Shown here piece by piece: positions 61,838-64,000 of a stretch of 64,000 bases of DNA. Every line of letters starts with the position of its first letter. Position 1 is the stretch's first letter. Origin of the DNA: Allokutzneria sp. A3M-2-11 16 (GTDB lineage Bacteria; Actinomycetota; Actinomycetes; Mycobacteriales; Pseudonocardiaceae). The notes under the pieces are model-generated. The model had not been told where the DNA came from, did not search any database, and saw nothing but the letters and a program-made list of their open reading frames with translations. Both the position numbers and the translations under genes were made by a program. Location of the stretch: the NCBI RefSeq assembly GCF_024213555.1, contig NZ_JANAVO010000001.1, positions 3,100,001 through 3,164,000 of the forward strand, written 5' to 3'.

Positions 61838-62748
61838 CGCGGTACCTCCGAGGACGCGGTGGGCGGGGTGCTCCCGCGCTTCTGAACTCCCTCTGCGGCC
61901 CCGGTTTTGGACACCCGCCTCCGTGATCGCGCGTCGGTTACCGCACGTGATGGTCCGGGGAGGTTGCGGACGGCTTCGGCGGCGACCGGGTCATCGGTCT
62001 CGGCGCTGGCGGTCTGCTCGCGCAGGTAGGTGACCAGGCGGTGCTCGGCGCGCCGTCGCGCCTTGTAGACCGACCACTCGCCGACCTCGTGGGCGCGCGC
62101 CCAGTCGGCGACTGAGACCGCCTCCAATCGGGTCGCGCCGATCAACGCCGCCTCGTCCTCGGTCACGACCCCGTCCCGGACCGCGCGGGCGAGCACGACG
62201 TCCGGATGCCCCCACGGAGTCCGCGGGGCCACGGATCCGAAGCCGAGTGGGGCGATCGGAGTCGGACCGGACAGGGCGTCGGTGAGCGCGTCATGCCCGG
62301 CCCGGAACGCCGCCCACCGCAACCGGGTCATGATCCGCGGCACGGTCACGTCCACCGCGCCGAGCGCGGCCAGGAAACCGCCCAGGACTTCGGCGTAGAT
62401 ATCGCTCGGGTCACCGGCGAAGCGGACCGTCAGACGAGCGGCGACCGCCAGCAACGCGGGCAACGCGACACCGACCGCTCCGACCGTCCACGCCGCACCC
62501 CGCGAACGCGACCGGTGAACCAGCTCGGCCCACACCGCGTCTCGCACCGCCTGCGGACAGCGCCGCGCCAACAGCAAGTCGCGGACCTCATCCAGCGGCA
62601 GCTCCCGCACCGGCAACCCCGGCACATCACCGCCGAACAACGACAACGGCTCCGGCCCCGACACCAGCACTGCGAATGCCGACCGCGCGATATCCAGCGC
62701 ATTACCCGAGCCCGACGACCGGGACCGAGACAAAAAACGAGTAGACAC
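61828..62748 (-). CDS. Unknown protein, first gene of the conjugation operon
   Basis: 306 residues from a GTG with GAGGAG upstream. Hydrophobic segments near residues 85-110 may be membrane-associated. Residues about 200-245 (ALIGATRLEAVSVADWARAH, EWSVYKARRRAEHRLV) look like a helix-turn-helix of the sigma-region-4 type. The end is disordered. I do not recognise a family, but similar proteins head actinomycete conjugation operons. A regulator or accessory role is plausible. Confidence 0.6.
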   Translation of the reverse strand: MSTRFLSRSRSSGSGNALDIARSAFAVLVSGPEPLSLFGGDVPGLPVRELPLDEVRDLLLARRCPQAVRDAVWAELVHRSRSRGAAWTVGAVGVALPALLAVAARLTVRFAGDPSDIYAEVLGGFLAALGAVDVTVPRIMTRLRWAAFRAGHDALTDALSGPTPIAPLGFGSVAPRTPWGHPDVVLARAVRDGVVTEDEAALIGATRLEAVSVADWARAHEVGEWSVYKARRRAEHRLVTYLREQTASAETDDPVAAEAVRNLPGPSRAVTDARSRRRVSKTGAAEGVQKRGSTPPTASSEVPRCA

Positions 62749-63196
62749 CGAAAGCTCCTCACAGGAGTCGCGAAAACCAGTGACACCAGTGAGCAGAACT
62801 CGCTACTACGAAACACACACGCGCCATCTAGAAACGTACTAGGGATCGACTACGAGGCACCCGACGGCGCGTCTTAGTAGCGGCGGAGACCCCGGCGCTC
62901 GAACTCTGACAAAGCCCGATCGACGTGCTGAAACTGTAGGTCTCTAGTAGCTCCGCAGTCGGGCGAGCGTCTTTTGCCGAGATCGCAGAAAAAATCTTGC
63001 CGAAGTTCAGCGCACTCGGCGCGAGGCATGGCCCGAGCCCACGGCTTCCGTCGTTGCACGCGCTCCCGGAACTCGGGCTTCCAGTTCTTGATGAGGCTGA
63101 GCGAGATGTTACTGGGGCCGCGATGTCCAATAAGCGGCGTTGGCGCGGAGTTCAGGGGTGACCGTTCGTCCCCCGTTGCCGCAGGAGCGATTCGAG
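62749..63196. other. Divergent intergenic region at the head of the conjugation operon
   Basis: 448 bases between two divergent starts. CCAGTGA is repeated directly near 62780. A minus-strand open stretch ending at 62874 contains NISLSLIKNWKPEFRERVQR with coding-like codon use but no good start, so it may be a gene remnant. Promoters for both directions, and possibly an origin of transfer, would be expected here, but no clear nick-site motif was found. Confidence 0.4.
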
Positions 63197-64000
63197 ATGA
63201 ACGCACCGCCTCCCGCCGCCCCTGGCCGTTCCGAGCCGTATGACCGCCGCGCACTCCGCGTTCCCGGTCGGCCCCACGGCCGCCGCCGACTCCGTCCCCG
63301 CCGCCCCGCGAACACACCGCGACCCGTCGAGACCGTGTGGCTGACCACCGCATCGACCGGAACGGACGAGGTGTGGATGGCGACCGCGATCGCCCGCACC
63401 GTCACTACCTACACCCGCCCCGGCGACCACGTCCGTCTCCTCCAGCTTGCGTCCCGCGAACAGTCCGGACCCGCGCCGCGCGCGAACCGAGGCGACCGGG
63501 TGGACGGACTCGGACTGCTCGACCACGCCTGGACCGTCCTGCGGCTCGGCCGCCGAGTCCGAGTCCTCACGACGAGTCCGGACGCGACCGAGTCCGACTT
63601 CGCCAGATCGGACGCCGCGCCGTTCGCCGAGTTCGTCCTGGACCTGCGTGGTCCGGGTCTGCGGTCGGTCCAGGCCCCCGGTCGCGACGAGTCCGAGCCG
63701 GACCAGGTCTCCAATGACCGCGTCAGTTCGCGGTCACCGCGACGGCCGGGTCGCGACCGCGCCGAGCTGATCATCGCTGTCGTCGACCCCACGGTTCTGC
63801 CACGACTGGACATCGGTGGTTGGCGGGCGCTGCTCTCCCCACACAGCACGCTCGCCGTCATCACCCACGGTGACCACCGCGATGGTGTGCTGCGGGACGC
63901 GACCGGCCCGGTGGTGCGTGCCGCGCGCCACTGCGGGTTGGTGTGGCTGGACCACATCGTCCTGCCACACCAGCCGCTCCCGCCTGCTCCGGACGGCACA
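63197..64000 (+). CDS. Methyltransferase-fold-like protein (partial, runs off the window)
   Basis: The ATG at 63197 follows AGGAG and the frame stays open through the last base, giving 268 residues with no stop. The first ~45 residues are Pro/Arg-rich. Then VWLTTASTGTDEVWMATAIA, the strand HVRLLQLA, a central AEFVLDLRGPGL, LIIAVVDPTVLP and LLSPHSTLAVITHGDHRDG recall a class I methyltransferase/Rossmann fold. The glycine-rich SAM motif is not visible. It is divergent from the conjugation operon. Family assignment is tentative. Confidence 0.65.
   Translation, partial: MNAPPPAAPGRSEPYDRRALRVPGRPHGRRRLRPRRPANTPRPVETVWLTTASTGTDEVWMATAIARTVTTYTRPGDHVRLLQLASREQSGPAPRANRGDRVDGLGLLDHAWTVLRLGRRVRVLTTSPDATESDFARSDAAPFAEFVLDLRGPGLRSVQAPGRDESEPDQVSNDRVSSRSPRRPGRDRAELIIAVVDPTVLPRLDIGGWRALLSPHSTLAVITHGDHRDGVLRDATGPVVRAARHCGLVWLDHIVLPHQPLPPAPDGT

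Overview
The window is very GC-rich, uses many GTG and TTG starts, has tightly overlapping operons and contains typical actinomycete families (WXG100 proteins, anti-sigma-like ATPases, MAB_1171c, DUF4192, replication-relaxation and SARP/BTAD proteins). A filamentous actinobacterium, probably of the Pseudonocardiales, is the best guess; genus cannot be read from sequence alone. No rRNA, tRNA, CRISPR array, integrase or complete IS was recognised. Most of the window looks accessory rather than core.

Left part (1-25 kb). A WXG100-like gene is followed by a DddA/SCP1.201-type deaminase toxin and an Imm1-like immunity gene (55-1590). Next come a decayed SRAP fragment, an anti-sigma-like ATPase, a secreted trypsin-fold protein whose catalytic Ser is Asp, an ABC exporter operon facing a TetR/glycosyltransferase pair, and a CHAT-protease operon (11976-15102: 43-aa acidic protein, DUF6338-like membrane protein, TPR-CHAT protein). 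Two intact membrane pentapeptide-repeat proteins and one frameshifted relative flank the CHAT operon. The 15.1-16.9 kb stretch holds three decayed genes, one being an ImuA'-like gene. A four-gene minus-strand operon follows (XRE regulator, ImmA/IrrE peptidase, MAB_1171c membrane protein, FAD oxidoreductase).

Middle (25-37 kb). This is a complete Tad/Flp pilus locus: a prepilin peptidase on the minus strand, then on the plus strand a lipoprotein, an exported protein, SAF/CpaB-like, CpaE-like, TadA, TadB, TadC, Flp-like pilin, two TadE-like pseudopilins, a TadG-like protein, a small unknown protein and a large membrane-anchored LysM/SARP-BTAD regulator.

Right part (38-64 kb). A plus-strand block of poorly known plasmid/ICE-type genes includes two with a covarying stem-loop about 40 nt before the start codon, a three-member paralogous family, DUF4192 and a methyltransferase-like protein without a catalytic NPPY. 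It leads into a two-gene Gabija-type defence system (GajA/GajB) and a minus-strand pair (AlbA_2-domain protein and zinc-ribbon protein). A compact minus-strand conjugation operon then runs from 62748 down to 51519: unknown HTH-like protein, VirB2-like pilin, VirB6/TrbL-like, PrgI-like, VirB4-like ATPase, gp88-like, TraG/VirD4 coupling protein, replication-relaxation protein and a transglycosylase-NlpC/P60 hydrolase. A divergent gene runs off the right end. The likely interpretation is a large conjugative element carrying defence cargo, but neither end of it could be identified here.
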